Shown here: positions 27,095 through 35,173 of the stretch, one piece after another | How the letters are laid out: every line of letters begins with the position of its first letter | How positions within the stretch are numbered: the first letter of the stretch is position 1 | NCBI RefSeq assembly: GCF_003610405.1 | Contig: NZ_RAQC01000001.1 | Location: forward strand, 1,426,001-1,490,000 | Source of the DNA: Microbacterium sp. AG238 | GTDB taxonomy: Bacteria > Actinomycetota > Actinomycetes > Actinomycetales > Microbacteriaceae | Reading direction: 5' to 3' | DNA: 64,000 nucleotides | Notes under the pieces: generated by a model | Told to the model about the DNA's origin: nothing | Databases searched by the model: none | What the model saw: the letters and a program-made list of their open reading frames with translations, nothing else | Program-made: the position numbers and the translations under genes

Positions 27095-28183
27095 TCAGCC
27101 GAACGGACGCGCCACGGGCCGGGCGAGGCCACCGACGGTGGTGGTGGGCCAGCGCGGATCGACCGTCAGAACCTCGACACCCGCGTCCGACACGAGCACC
27201 GTGTCTTCGACCTTCGCACCGGGCGCGCTCGGGTTCCAGGCGAACGCGTGCGGCGACCGGACGATGTCGCGCGTCTCGGCGGTCGCCCGGGGATCGCGCC
27301 CCGCGTAGCCCGTCGGACCGCCCTGGTGGTGTCGCTCCCACTCGTCCGGCGCGAACCCCGCCTGCGCATAACCCCGGCACCCCGCGCGGAACGCCTCGTC
27401 GAGCCGCGTCCCGGGACGCGTCGCCGAGAAGAACGCTGCCTCGACCGCGAGGATGCGGTCGTCGTCGGCGCCGGCTGCGCCGACCCAACGGGTCGCGTTG
27501 GCGATCAGCCCGTGCCGCCGGCCGCACACGACCAGCATCGCCCGGTCACCGAGGGCCGCCTCGGTCGGCAGCGGGTGCCGGTGCGGAAGCCTCGCGTGCC
27601 CGGCGACGAGGAGCACGAGCGGGTCGATCCCACGCTCGACGAGCTCGGCGGCGAGCGCGGATGCCGCGGTGCGCTCCGATGTCGCCGGCGAGAGCCCGGC
27701 AGCGACATCCGTCAGCGTCTCGGCCACGTCGCGACCGAGCGCGCGATAGCGATCGACCTCCTCCGGAACCAGCTCGGCTCGCGCCGCTCGCAGCTGCACC
27801 CCGACCTCCGCCTCACCGACCACACGGTCGTCGCCGTCGCCGGCACCGGCTCGGGCGACGACCGACTCGTACCAGGGCACCCGCACGACCCGTGCGGCAC
27901 CGGCCGCGTCGAGCTCCTCGGCGATCAGACGGTCGGCCTCGTTCGCCGAGACGAAGAGCGTGTCGCCGTCCTCGGCGACACGCACGGCCAGAACGGGCGG
28001 GCCCGCGAGCGAGACGTGCGTACGCGCTCCGCCGAGGTACCACGACAGCGCCTCGTGCGACGTGAGCACGAGCGCTGCCGCGCCGGCATCCTCCCGCACC
28101 GCGACGAGGCGGCGGCGTTTCACCTCGCGTTCTGCCGTCGACACCGGGGGAACCGCTCGCGCGGCGGTCGTCGCAGACATCAT
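27095..28183 (-). CDS. M24-fold (Xaa-Pro peptidase/creatinase-like) protein with degraded metal site
   Basis: A 362-residue pita-bread-fold protein with an N-terminal creatinase-like domain (to about residue 140) and a C-terminal M24 domain. The usual two-metal site is mostly lost. LxDxG is replaced by LVVCG, SDxTR by ANATR, and the IEPG glutamate by an Asn/Pro-rich WNPSAPG, while HHQGGPTGY and VEDTVLV remain. A metalloaminopeptidase role is therefore unlikely; a creatinase-like metal-free enzyme or a binding protein is possible. Two ATGs are adjacent, and the second (28180) is better spaced from AGGAG. It is divergent from the LacI regulator and shares its operator. Confidence 0.75.
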   Translation of the reverse strand: MMSATTAARAVPPVSTAEREVKRRRLVAVREDAGAAALVLTSHEALSWYLGGARTHVSLAGPPVLAVRVAEDGDTLFVSANEADRLIAEELDAAGAARVVRVPWYESVVARAGAGDGDDRVVGEAEVGVQLRAARAELVPEEVDRYRALGRDVAETLTDVAAGLSPATSERTAASALAAELVERGIDPLVLLVAGHARLPHRHPLPTEAALGDRAMLVVCGRRHGLIANATRWVGAAGADDDRILAVEAAFFSATRPGTRLDEAFRAGCRGYAQAGFAPDEWERHHQGGPTGYAGRDPRATAETRDIVRSPHAFAWNPSAPGAKVEDTVLVSDAGVEVLTVDPRWPTTTVGGLARPVARPFG

Positions 28184-28195
28184 CGTCTCCTGTCA

Positions 28196-28218
28196 TAAAA
28201 CGTTTCCTCGCATAGTAT
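28196..28218 (+). promoter_or_regulatory. LacI-type operator and -10 box of the LacI gene
   Basis: TAAAACGTTTCC (28196-28207) lies in the -35 region of TAGTAT (28213-28218), which precedes the LacI-family gene. The site is in the divergent gap with the M24-like gene, so the regulator probably controls itself and that neighbour. Confidence 0.65.
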
Positions 28219-28245
28219 GGCCGGACCGGAGAGGGCGGGGGCACG

Positions 28246-29238
28246 ATGGCCGGAGCGAAGCAGACCACGATCACCGACGTCGCCGCGCACGCGGGCGTGT
28301 CGCTGGCCACCGTCTCGCGCGTCATGAACGGCAACGCCACCGTCGACCCAGCCCTTGCCGAGCGGGTACGGGCCTCGGCGGCCCAGCTCGGGTACTCGGC
28401 CAATCCGCTCGCCCGCAGCCTCGTGCTCGGGCGCACCCAGACCATCTCGGTCGTGGTGCCCGACCTCGCGAACCCGACGTTCCAGGGGATGCTGCGCGGC
28501 CTCAGCCGGGCAGCGGTCGCCGACGGGTACCACGTGCTCATCGCCGACTCCGACGAGCACGTCGACGAAGAGCGTCTGCTCGCGCTCGAGTCTCGTCGAC
28601 GCTCGGACGGACTGATCCTGTGCGCGCCGCGTATGAGCGATGAGCAGCTCGCCGAGGTCGTCGCCGACGTCGCACCCGTCGTGCTGGTCAACCGCACCGG
28701 CGATGCCCCGAGCGTCGCCGCCGACTACCGGACGCCGCTGCGCGCGATCATCGATCATCTCTACGCACAGGGCCACCGCCGATTCGCCTACCTCGCCGGC
28801 GCAGCACGCAGCGCCTCGAGCGGGCAGCGACTCTCCGCGCTCGAGGACGCGCGGCGGGAGCTGCCGGACTGCGAGATCGTCGAGATCCCCGCCGGCGTCG
28901 ACTTCGCCAGCGGAGCGGGCGCCCTCGATGACGTGCTGTCATCCGGGGCGACGGCGGTGCTGGCCTTCAACGACCTGTCGGCGATGGGCCTGCTGAGCGC
29001 GGCGACCGAGCGCGGCATCCCCGTTCCCGGCCGGCTCTCGATCGCCGGCTTCGACGACATCCCCTTCGCCCGCTACACCTCCCCCGCGCTCACGACGGCC
29101 GCCGTGCCGATGGGAGAGCTCGGCGCTCGAGCCTGGTCGGCGCTCCACGATCTCCTCGAGGGCCGCACACCCGAGCCGGCTGTCACGGTCTCGCCCGAGG
29201 TCATCGTGCGCGGCAGCACCGGAGCCCCGGCCGCCTGA
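28246..29238 (+). CDS. LacI-family regulator (probable controller of the glycan/uronate region)
   Basis: A 330-residue LacI/GalR regulator. The N-terminal helix-turn-helix and hinge (TITDVAAHAGVSLATVSRVM, then SANPLARSLV) precede a periplasmic-binding-type effector domain with PDLANPTFQGMLRG, LAFNDLSAMGLL and IAGFDDIPFARY. It is the only LacI gene among the GAAARCGYTTTC-type sites spread over 15034-35160 and has one in its own promoter, so I infer it binds them. The ligand is unknown; a uronate or an oligosaccharide is likely. The ATG follows a GAGAGGG-rich ribosome site. Confidence 0.9.
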   Translation: MAGAKQTTITDVAAHAGVSLATVSRVMNGNATVDPALAERVRASAAQLGYSANPLARSLVLGRTQTISVVVPDLANPTFQGMLRGLSRAAVADGYHVLIADSDEHVDEERLLALESRRRSDGLILCAPRMSDEQLAEVVADVAPVVLVNRTGDAPSVAADYRTPLRAIIDHLYAQGHRRFAYLAGAARSASSGQRLSALEDARRELPDCEIVEIPAGVDFASGAGALDDVLSSGATAVLAFNDLSAMGLLSAATERGIPVPGRLSIAGFDDIPFARYTSPALTTAAVPMGELGARAWSALHDLLEGRTPEPAVTVSPEVIVRGSTGAPAA

Positions 29239-29293
29239 GCTCCGCGCCCTCGCGCTGCGCATCGCACCCTCGCGCCTGCGACGCGGCTCGTGC

Positions 29294-29328
29294 TACGCTG
29301 AGAAAACGTTTCCTGAGAGCGCTTTCCC
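29294..29328 (+). promoter_or_regulatory. -10 box and tandem LacI-type operators of the uronate operon
   Basis: TACGCT (29294-29299) is directly followed by GAGAAAACGTTTCC (29300-29313) and GAGAGCGCTTTCCC (29315-29328), two adjacent sites covering the predicted transcript start. This is the strongest operator cluster of the region and heads a five-gene operon. Confidence 0.7.
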
Positions 29329-29367
29329 ATATCGGCGGCGTCTCAGCTCTTGGCACGAAGGAGAGCC

Positions 29368-30702
29368 ATGACCCGCACGCGTTACGCCCTGATCGGCGCG
29401 GGACACCGCGCCCAGATGTACGTCGACGCCATCACCGGGACGCACGCCGATCGGGCGGAGCTCGTCGCGATCTGCGAGCCGAACCCGGTGCGGGCCGAGC
29501 ATTACCGCGACCAGCTGATCGCGCGCGGCCTGCCGGCCCCGACGCTGTGGTCGCCCGACGACCTCGAGCGGATGATCCGCGATTCCGAGACCGAGCGAGT
29601 GATCATCACCGCGCGTGACGACCTGCACGCCTCGCTCATCGTCCGCTCGCTCGACGCCGGCGCCGACGTGGTCGTCGAGAAGCCACTCACGATCGACGCG
29701 CCGAGCGCCGCCGCGATCGAGGATGCCGTCGAGCGCACGGGCCGCTCGGTCGTGCTGACCTTCAACTACCGCTACTCGCCGCGCAACAGCGCGCTCCGCC
29801 AGGTGATCCAGGACGGCCGCATCGGACGGGTGACCTCGGTCGACTTCTCGTGGATGCTCGACACGAAGCACGGCGCCGACTACTTCCGCCGCTGGCACCG
29901 CGAGAAGGTGCACTCGGGCGGGCTGCTCGTCCACAAGGCGAGCCACCACTTCGACCTCGTCAACTGGTGGATCCGCGACGAGCCGCGCCGCGTCTTCGCC
30001 TCCGGCGGCCTGCGCTTCTACGGGGCCGAGAACGCCCGCGCCCGCGAACTCGGCGAGCGCCCCCTGCGCGGCACGCACGACGGACGCCACGACCCGTTCG
30101 AGCTCGACCTGCGCGACGACGATCGCCTGCGCGCCCTGTACCTCGAGGCCGAGAGCCATGACGGCTACCTGCGCGATCGCGACGTCTTCGGCGCGGGCAT
30201 CACGATCGAGGACAACCTCGCACTCGTCGTCGACTACGCCGGCGGTGCGACGATGTCGTACTCGCTCAACGCCCACGCCCCGTGGGAGGGATACCGCGTC
30301 GCCGTCAACGGCACCGAGGGCCGCGCCGAGCTCGAGGTCGTCGAGCGCGGCGCCGTCCTCGAGGACGAGGGTCTGCACCCCGTGCTCGACCCTTCGGCGG
30401 TCGAGGCCGGGGGCCCGGTCTCGCTCCGCCCGCAGGGCGAGCGGCTGATCGTCCAGCGACACTGGGAGGACGCCGTCGAGATCCCGATCGAGTCGGGCGA
30501 GGGCGGCCACGGGGGCGGAGACGAGCTGCTGCTCGCCGACGTCTTCGTCGGCCCCGGCGACGACCCGCTGGCCCGGCCCGCCGGGTGGGCCGACGGCGTG
30601 CGGTCGATCGCGGTGGGCATCGCGGGCAACCTGTCGCTGGCCTCGGGGCTTCCCGTGCACACCTCCGAGCTCGGCATCCGCCTGCTCGACGGCCGCCCAT
30701 GA
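29368..30702 (+). CDS. Gfo/Idh/MocA family oxidoreductase
   Basis: A 444-residue NAD(P)-dependent oxidoreductase with a Rossmann motif GAGHRAQMY near the N-terminus, VVEKPLTID with the catalytic lysine, and KASHHFDLVNWW carrying the conserved histidine/aspartate. It is longer than usual because of inserts in the C-terminal domain (about residues 210-300). The start at MTRTRY has AAGGAG six bases upstream; an upstream TTG is less likely. It is the first gene of the uronate operon and overlaps the next gene by four bases. The substrate is probably a sugar or uronic acid, not further resolved. Confidence 0.85.
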   Translation: MTRTRYALIGAGHRAQMYVDAITGTHADRAELVAICEPNPVRAEHYRDQLIARGLPAPTLWSPDDLERMIRDSETERVIITARDDLHASLIVRSLDAGADVVVEKPLTIDAPSAAAIEDAVERTGRSVVLTFNYRYSPRNSALRQVIQDGRIGRVTSVDFSWMLDTKHGADYFRRWHREKVHSGGLLVHKASHHFDLVNWWIRDEPRRVFASGGLRFYGAENARARELGERPLRGTHDGRHDPFELDLRDDDRLRALYLEAESHDGYLRDRDVFGAGITIEDNLALVVDYAGGATMSYSLNAHAPWEGYRVAVNGTEGRAELEVVERGAVLEDEGLHPVLDPSAVEAGGPVSLRPQGERLIVQRHWEDAVEIPIESGEGGHGGGDELLLADVFVGPGDDPLARPAGWADGVRSIAVGIAGNLSLASGLPVHTSELGIRLLDGRP

Positions 30703-31634
30703 GCCGGGTCGTCGTCACCGGCGGCGCGGGCCGCCTCGGTCGCAGCCTCGTCGGCGGCCTCGTCGCCGCGGGCCATCGCGTGGTGTCCTTCGACCGCGCG
30801 GTCTCCGACGCCCCCGAGCTCCAGGGCGCCGATCAGCTCGCGATCGACCTGCTCGACGCCGAGGCCACCGCCGCCGCACTCCGCGCGCAGCGCGCGACCG
30901 CGGTCATCCACCTCGCCGCCATCGCGGTTCCCTTCAGCGCCCCCGAAGACGTCATCATGCGCACGAACGCCGCGCTGGCCGTCTCGGTGCTCGGCGGGGC
31001 GGTCACCGCCGGGATCCCCCGGGTCGTGGCCGCCTCCAGCCCCACCGTGCTGGGTTACGGCGCGCCGCGCGGCTGGGTGCCAGACCGCTTCCCCCTCGAC
31101 GAAGACACCCCGCCCCGCCCGTGGAACAGCTACGCGCTGTCGAAGCTCGTCATCGAGCAGACGATGCGGATGCTGCACCGGCAGACCGGTGACGCCGTGC
31201 GCTTCGCCGCGTTCCGCCCCTGTTATGTCATCGCGCCCGAAGAGTGGCGCGGAGCGCCGACGCAGCAGGGCCACACCGTCCGTGAACGCCTCGACGACCC
31301 GGCCCTCGCCGCGCCTGCGCTGTTCAACTACGTCGACGCACGTGACGTAGCCTCGTTCGCCGACACTCTCCTGGCCGCCCTGCCGACGATCCCGAATGCC
31401 GAGACGTTCTTCGTCGGGGCCGACGACGCCCTCGCGCGCCACCCGCTCGCCGAGCTCATCCCCCGCTTCCACCCCGGCACGCACGAGGTCGCCGCCGTTC
31501 TCACCGGCACGACTCCCGCCTTCTCCAACGAGAAGGCGCGGCGTCTGCTCGGCTGGGCGCCGCGTCATTCGTGGCGCGACGCCCTGGCCGATGACCCCTC
31601 CCTCACCGACACCCGAAAGGACGTGCCGGCATGA
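30699..31634 (+). CDS. NAD-dependent epimerase/dehydratase, probable uronate dehydrogenase
   Basis: A 311-residue extended short-chain dehydrogenase. The NAD motif is VTGGAGRLGRSL and the catalytic pair is in NSYALSKLVIEQ (YxxxK). Its size and its neighbours, an enolase-superfamily enzyme, a KdgD-like dehydratase and a 2,5-dioxovalerate dehydrogenase, fit uronate dehydrogenase, which oxidises galacturonate or glucuronate to the aldarolactone. This is inferred from context, and a sugar epimerase is the alternative. The ATG overlaps the upstream stop (ATGA), and the 3' end overlaps the next gene by four bases. Confidence 0.7.
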   Translation: MSRVVVTGGAGRLGRSLVGGLVAAGHRVVSFDRAVSDAPELQGADQLAIDLLDAEATAAALRAQRATAVIHLAAIAVPFSAPEDVIMRTNAALAVSVLGGAVTAGIPRVVAASSPTVLGYGAPRGWVPDRFPLDEDTPPRPWNSYALSKLVIEQTMRMLHRQTGDAVRFAAFRPCYVIAPEEWRGAPTQQGHTVRERLDDPALAAPALFNYVDARDVASFADTLLAALPTIPNAETFFVGADDALARHPLAELIPRFHPGTHEVAAVLTGTTPAFSNEKARRLLGWAPRHSWRDALADDPSLTDTRKDVPA

Positions 31635-32530
31635 ACTTCGACGGCATCCTCTTCTTCCCCGTCACCCCCTTCGACGCTTCCGGCGCCGTCGACCACGACC
31701 TGCTGGCGTCGCACGTGGGCCGAGGCGTCCGCCACGGCGCCGGCGGCGTGTTCCCGGCCTGCGGGACGGGCGAGTTCCACGCGCTCTCGACCGCCGAGGC
31801 GGCCGCCGTGGTCCGCACCGCGGTCGCGAGCGTCGCGGGCGCCGTTCCCGTCGTCGCCGGAACCGGCGGTCCGCTCGGCCACGCCCTCGAGACGGCTCGC
31901 GCAGCCGCCGACGCCGGGGCCGACGCCCTGCTCGCCCTGCCGCCGTACCTCGTCGGCGGACCGCAGGCTGGACTCGTCGCCTACATCGAGGCGATCGCTG
32001 CGGCATCCGATCTGCCCGTGATCGTGTACCACCGCGCCAACGCGCAGTTCACCCCCGAGTCGATGCGCCGCCTCGCCCAGAACCCGCGGGTCGTCGGCTT
32101 CAAGGACGGCACGGGCGACATCGGCGCGACGCAGCTCATCGTCCGCGCGATCGCCGCCACCGGTCGCGACGACTTCGCCTTCTTCAACGGGCTCCTCACC
32201 GCCGAGCTCACCCAGGCCGCGTACCGCGGCATCGGCGTACCGCTGTACTCGTCCGCTGCTTTCGCCATGGTCCCCGAGGTCGCGAACGCGTACTACCGGG
32301 CCTACATCGAGCACGACGAAGAGCGCCGCCTGGTACTGCTCGACGCGTTCTACGCCCCGCTCGTGGCGCTGCGCGACGAGACGCCCGGCTTCGGCGTCTC
32401 GCTCATCAAGGCGGGGCTGCGTCTGAGCGGCCAGGCCGTCGGCGGCGTGCGCGCCCCGCTCGTCGACCCCACCGCCGATCAGGAAGCGCGCCTCGCGGCC
32501 ATCCTCGACGCCGGACGCGCCCTGCTGTGA
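31631..32530 (+). CDS. kdgD: 5-dehydro-4-deoxyglucarate dehydratase (DapA superfamily)
   Basis: A 299-residue class I aldolase-fold enzyme that dehydrates and decarboxylates 5-keto-4-deoxyglucarate to 2-oxoglutarate semialdehyde. The family-specific GGVFPACGTGEFHAL block, Tyr in VYHRAN and the Schiff-base lysine in GFKDGTGD are present, as is LPPYLV. The GTGEF signature separates it from ordinary dihydrodipicolinate synthases. It is coupled to both neighbours by 4-bp overlaps (ATGA at the start, GTGA at the end). Confidence 0.88.
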   Translation: MNFDGILFFPVTPFDASGAVDHDLLASHVGRGVRHGAGGVFPACGTGEFHALSTAEAAAVVRTAVASVAGAVPVVAGTGGPLGHALETARAAADAGADALLALPPYLVGGPQAGLVAYIEAIAAASDLPVIVYHRANAQFTPESMRRLAQNPRVVGFKDGTGDIGATQLIVRAIAATGRDDFAFFNGLLTAELTQAAYRGIGVPLYSSAAFAMVPEVANAYYRAYIEHDEERRLVLLDAFYAPLVALRDETPGFGVSLIKAGLRLSGQAVGGVRAPLVDPTADQEARLAAILDAGRALL

Positions 32531-33660
32531 CGACGATCGCAGCACTCGACGCGCGTCTGATCCGGATCCCGCTCACCCGGCCGTGGGCGGCCGATGTCAC
32601 CTCGGTCGGGGTCATCGCGACCCATCTGCGCCGCAGCGACGGCGCCGAGGGCTGGGGCTTCGCCTGGACACCCCAGATCGGCGCCGAGGCGGTGCTCGCG
32701 CTCCTGCGCCACGACATCGCCCCCGCCGCGGTCGGCCGATCCGCCGACCCCGGTGACGCGTGGCAGGGGCTCTGGGAGCACGTGCACGAGGCCGGCGGCG
32801 GCGGTGTGACCACGATTGCACTCGCGGGCCTCGACCTGGCGCTGTGGGATGCCGCGGCGCGCGCAGCGGGTTCGTCGGTCTCGACGCTGATCGGACGGCG
32901 GCGCGAGAGCGCGCGCGCGTACGGCAGCGGCGTCAACCTGCATTACTCGATCGATGAACTCGTCGCCCAGGTCGAGCGATGGGTCGACCGGGGATTCAGC
33001 GCGGTGAAGATCAAGGTCGGCAAGGCGGACGTCGCCGAAGACCTCGACCGGCTCCGCGCCGTGCGCTCGGTGCTGGGACCCGACCGCGGCCTGATGATCG
33101 ACGCCAATCAGCGCTGGGAGCTCGACCGCGCGACGCGGTCGATCGAGGTCCTCGCGGAGGTTCAGCCCGGCTGGATCGAGGAGCCCCTGCGCGCCGACGA
33201 CATCGACGGTCACGCCGAGCTCGCACGTCGGCTCGGCGGCGGGCCGCGCATTCCGATCGCCGTCGGGGAGAACCTGCACACCGCCTACCGCTTCGCCGAG
33301 ATGCTGCGGCGGGGCGCCGCGCAGATCGTCCAGCCCAACGTCGTACGCGTCGGCGGGATCACGCCGCTGCAGCGCATCGCCGCGGTCGCCGAGGATGCCG
33401 GCGCCGAACTGCACCCGCACCTGCTGCCGGAGCTGTCGGGCCAGCTGGCACTGACCCTCCCCGGCGGCGTCGCCGAACCCTGGGTGGAGGACGTCGAGGA
33501 CGCCGGTTTCGCCGAACTCGGCGCCCTGCGCGACCCCTGTCCTGTCGTGATCGTCGGCGGCCGACTGCGCGAAGCCGACCATCTCGGCCTGGGCCTGCGC
33601 TTCACCGATCCGTCGATCACCGATCCGTCGATCACCGATCCGTCGATCACCGACGCCTGA
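32527..33660 (+). CDS. Enolase-superfamily (mandelate racemase/MLE) sugar-acid enzyme
   Basis: A 377-residue protein of the mandelate racemase/muconate lactonizing group. KIKVGK gives the Kx K base motif; metal ligands are Asp in MIDANQ, Glu in WIEEPL and Glu in VGENLH, and ELHPHLLPEL lies near the end of the barrel. In this operon it could be a galactarolactone cycloisomerase or an aldarate/aldonate dehydratase feeding KdgD. The start is a GTG overlapping the kdgD TGA. The C-terminus ends in three exact copies of a five-residue TDPSI repeat, encoded by a 15-bp tandem repeat and unlikely to be catalytic. Confidence 0.82.
   Translation: MTTIAALDARLIRIPLTRPWAADVTSVGVIATHLRRSDGAEGWGFAWTPQIGAEAVLALLRHDIAPAAVGRSADPGDAWQGLWEHVHEAGGGGVTTIALAGLDLALWDAAARAAGSSVSTLIGRRRESARAYGSGVNLHYSIDELVAQVERWVDRGFSAVKIKVGKADVAEDLDRLRAVRSVLGPDRGLMIDANQRWELDRATRSIEVLAEVQPGWIEEPLRADDIDGHAELARRLGGGPRIPIAVGENLHTAYRFAEMLRRGAAQIVQPNVVRVGGITPLQRIAAVAEDAGAELHPHLLPELSGQLALTLPGGVAEPWVEDVEDAGFAELGALRDPCPVVIVGGRLREADHLGLGLRFTDPSITDPSITDPSITDA
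33604..33648 (+). repeat. 15-bp tandem repeat, three exact copies
   Basis: ACCGATCCGTCGATC is repeated three times (33604-33618, 33619-33633, 33634-33648), followed by a partial fourth unit just before the stop of the enolase-superfamily gene. The unit is a multiple of three, so copy-number change would lengthen or shorten the protein tail without a frameshift. Confidence 0.95.
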
Positions 33661-33685
33661 CCACCGAACACGACGAGGAACAGCG

Positions 33686-35125
33686 ATGACCACGACCCCC
33701 GATCGCATTGACGAACTGACCGCCGCCGCGGCAGCGGCAGCCCCGATCTGGCGCGATTCGGATGCCGCGACCCGCGCCGCCTGGCTGCGCGCCCTGGCCG
33801 ACGCCCTCGACGGGGCCGCCGACGAGCTCGTCGCGATCGCCGATCGCGAGACCCGCCTCGGCGAGACGCGCCTGCGGGGCGAGGTCGGCCGCACGTCGGG
33901 ACAGCTTCGGCTGTTCGCCGCTGTCGTGACAGAGGGGTCCTTCCGCGAGATCACGATCGACGACGCCGACCCCGCCGCGACGCCGCCCCGCCCCGAGCTG
34001 CGCCGCATGCTCGTGGGGGTCGGACCCGTCGCGGTGTTCTCGGCGTCGAACTTCCCCTTCGCCTTCTCGGTGTGCGGCGGCGACACGGCCTCGGCCCTCG
34101 CCGCCGGCAACCCCGTGATCGTCAAGGCGCACTCCGGGCACCCCGAGCTCTCGCGCCGCACGGCCGAGATCGCCGCCGAAGCGCTCCGCGGTGCGGGCGC
34201 CCCGGAGGGCTCGTTCGCGCTCGTCGAGGGCCGCGAGGCCGGCAACGCGCTCGTGCAGCATCCTCTCGTCCGAGCAGCGGGGTTCACCGGCTCGGTATCG
34301 GGCGGACGCGCCCTGTTCGACCTCGCGTCGGGGCGCCCCGATCCGATCCCGTTCTACGGCGAGCTCGGCAGCGTGAACCCCGTGGTCGTCACGCCCGCGG
34401 CCGTCGCGGTCCGCGGCGACGAGCTCGCCCGCGGACTCGTGTCCTCGTTCACGCTCGGCGCGGGCCAGTTCTGCACCAAGCCGGGCGTCGTGTTCGTGCC
34501 CCGCGGCAGTGGATTCGTCGAGGCCGTCGCCGGCGCAGCCGCCGGCACGACCGGCGGCCCGCTGCTGACCGACCGCATCACCGAGGCCTTCCCGTCCGGG
34601 ATCTCAGCGCTCGAGGCCGACGCGTCGGTGCGCGTGGCGGCGGAGGGCGTCGCGGGCGAAGGGGCACGCCCCGTCGTGCTCGTGTCGGACGCGTCGGCCG
34701 TCGCAGCCCGCCCGGAGGTCCTGCTCGAGGAGTGCTTCGGCCCCGTCACCCTCCTCGTCGAGTACACCGGAGAGGACGACCTCCGCGCAGCCCTCGCCGC
34801 CGTGCCCGGAAGCCTCACCGCCACCCTGCACTCCGAGCCGGCCGACGATGTCGCCGCGACCCTCGCGCTGCTGCAGGAGCGTGCCGGCCGTGTGCTGTTC
34901 GCCGGGTGGCCGACCGGTGTCGCGGTGACCTGGTCGCAGCACCACGGCGGGCCGTGGCCCGCGACCACCTCCCTGCACACGTCGGTCGGAGCCACCGCCA
35001 TCCGTCGCTTCCTGCGCCCGCTCGTCTTCCAGGACGCGCCCTCCGCCCTGCTGCCGCGCGAGCTGCGCGACGACGCACTGCCCGGCATCCCGCACCGTCG
35101 CAACGGCGTGCTCGCGCTCCCGTAG
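33686..35125 (+). CDS. 2,5-dioxovalerate (2-oxoglutarate semialdehyde) dehydrogenase
   Basis: A 479-residue aldehyde dehydrogenase that oxidises 2-oxoglutarate semialdehyde to 2-oxoglutarate, completing the KdgD route. The motif VGPVAVFSASNFPFAFSVCG is characteristic of this subgroup; FTGSVSGGRALF precedes ELGSVNPVVV, and the catalytic Cys is in GAGQFCTKPG. It lies 25 bp after the enolase-superfamily gene with AGGAA upstream of the ATG, in the same operon. Its presence strongly supports a uronate/aldarate or pentonate oxidative pathway. Confidence 0.92.
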   Translation: MTTTPDRIDELTAAAAAAAPIWRDSDAATRAAWLRALADALDGAADELVAIADRETRLGETRLRGEVGRTSGQLRLFAAVVTEGSFREITIDDADPAATPPRPELRRMLVGVGPVAVFSASNFPFAFSVCGGDTASALAAGNPVIVKAHSGHPELSRRTAEIAAEALRGAGAPEGSFALVEGREAGNALVQHPLVRAAGFTGSVSGGRALFDLASGRPDPIPFYGELGSVNPVVVTPAAVAVRGDELARGLVSSFTLGAGQFCTKPGVVFVPRGSGFVEAVAGAAAGTTGGPLLTDRITEAFPSGISALEADASVRVAAEGVAGEGARPVVLVSDASAVAARPEVLLEECFGPVTLLVEYTGEDDLRAALAAVPGSLTATLHSEPADDVAATLALLQERAGRVLFAGWPTGVAVTWSQHHGGPWPATTSLHTSVGATAIRRFLRPLVFQDAPSALLPRELRDDALPGIPHRRNGVLALP

Positions 35126-35146
35126 CCAGTCGGGCTCCTCGCGGAC

Positions 35147-35167
35147 GGAAAACGCTTCCCGTAGGCT
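35147..35167 (+). promoter_or_regulatory. LacI-type operator and leaderless -10 box
   Basis: GGAAAACGCTTCCC (35147-35160) abuts TAGGCT (35162-35167), which ends six bases before the ATG of the serine hydrolase gene. The spacing predicts a leaderless message under LacI control, separate from the uronate operon promoter. Confidence 0.65.
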
Positions 35168-35173
35168 GGCGCG

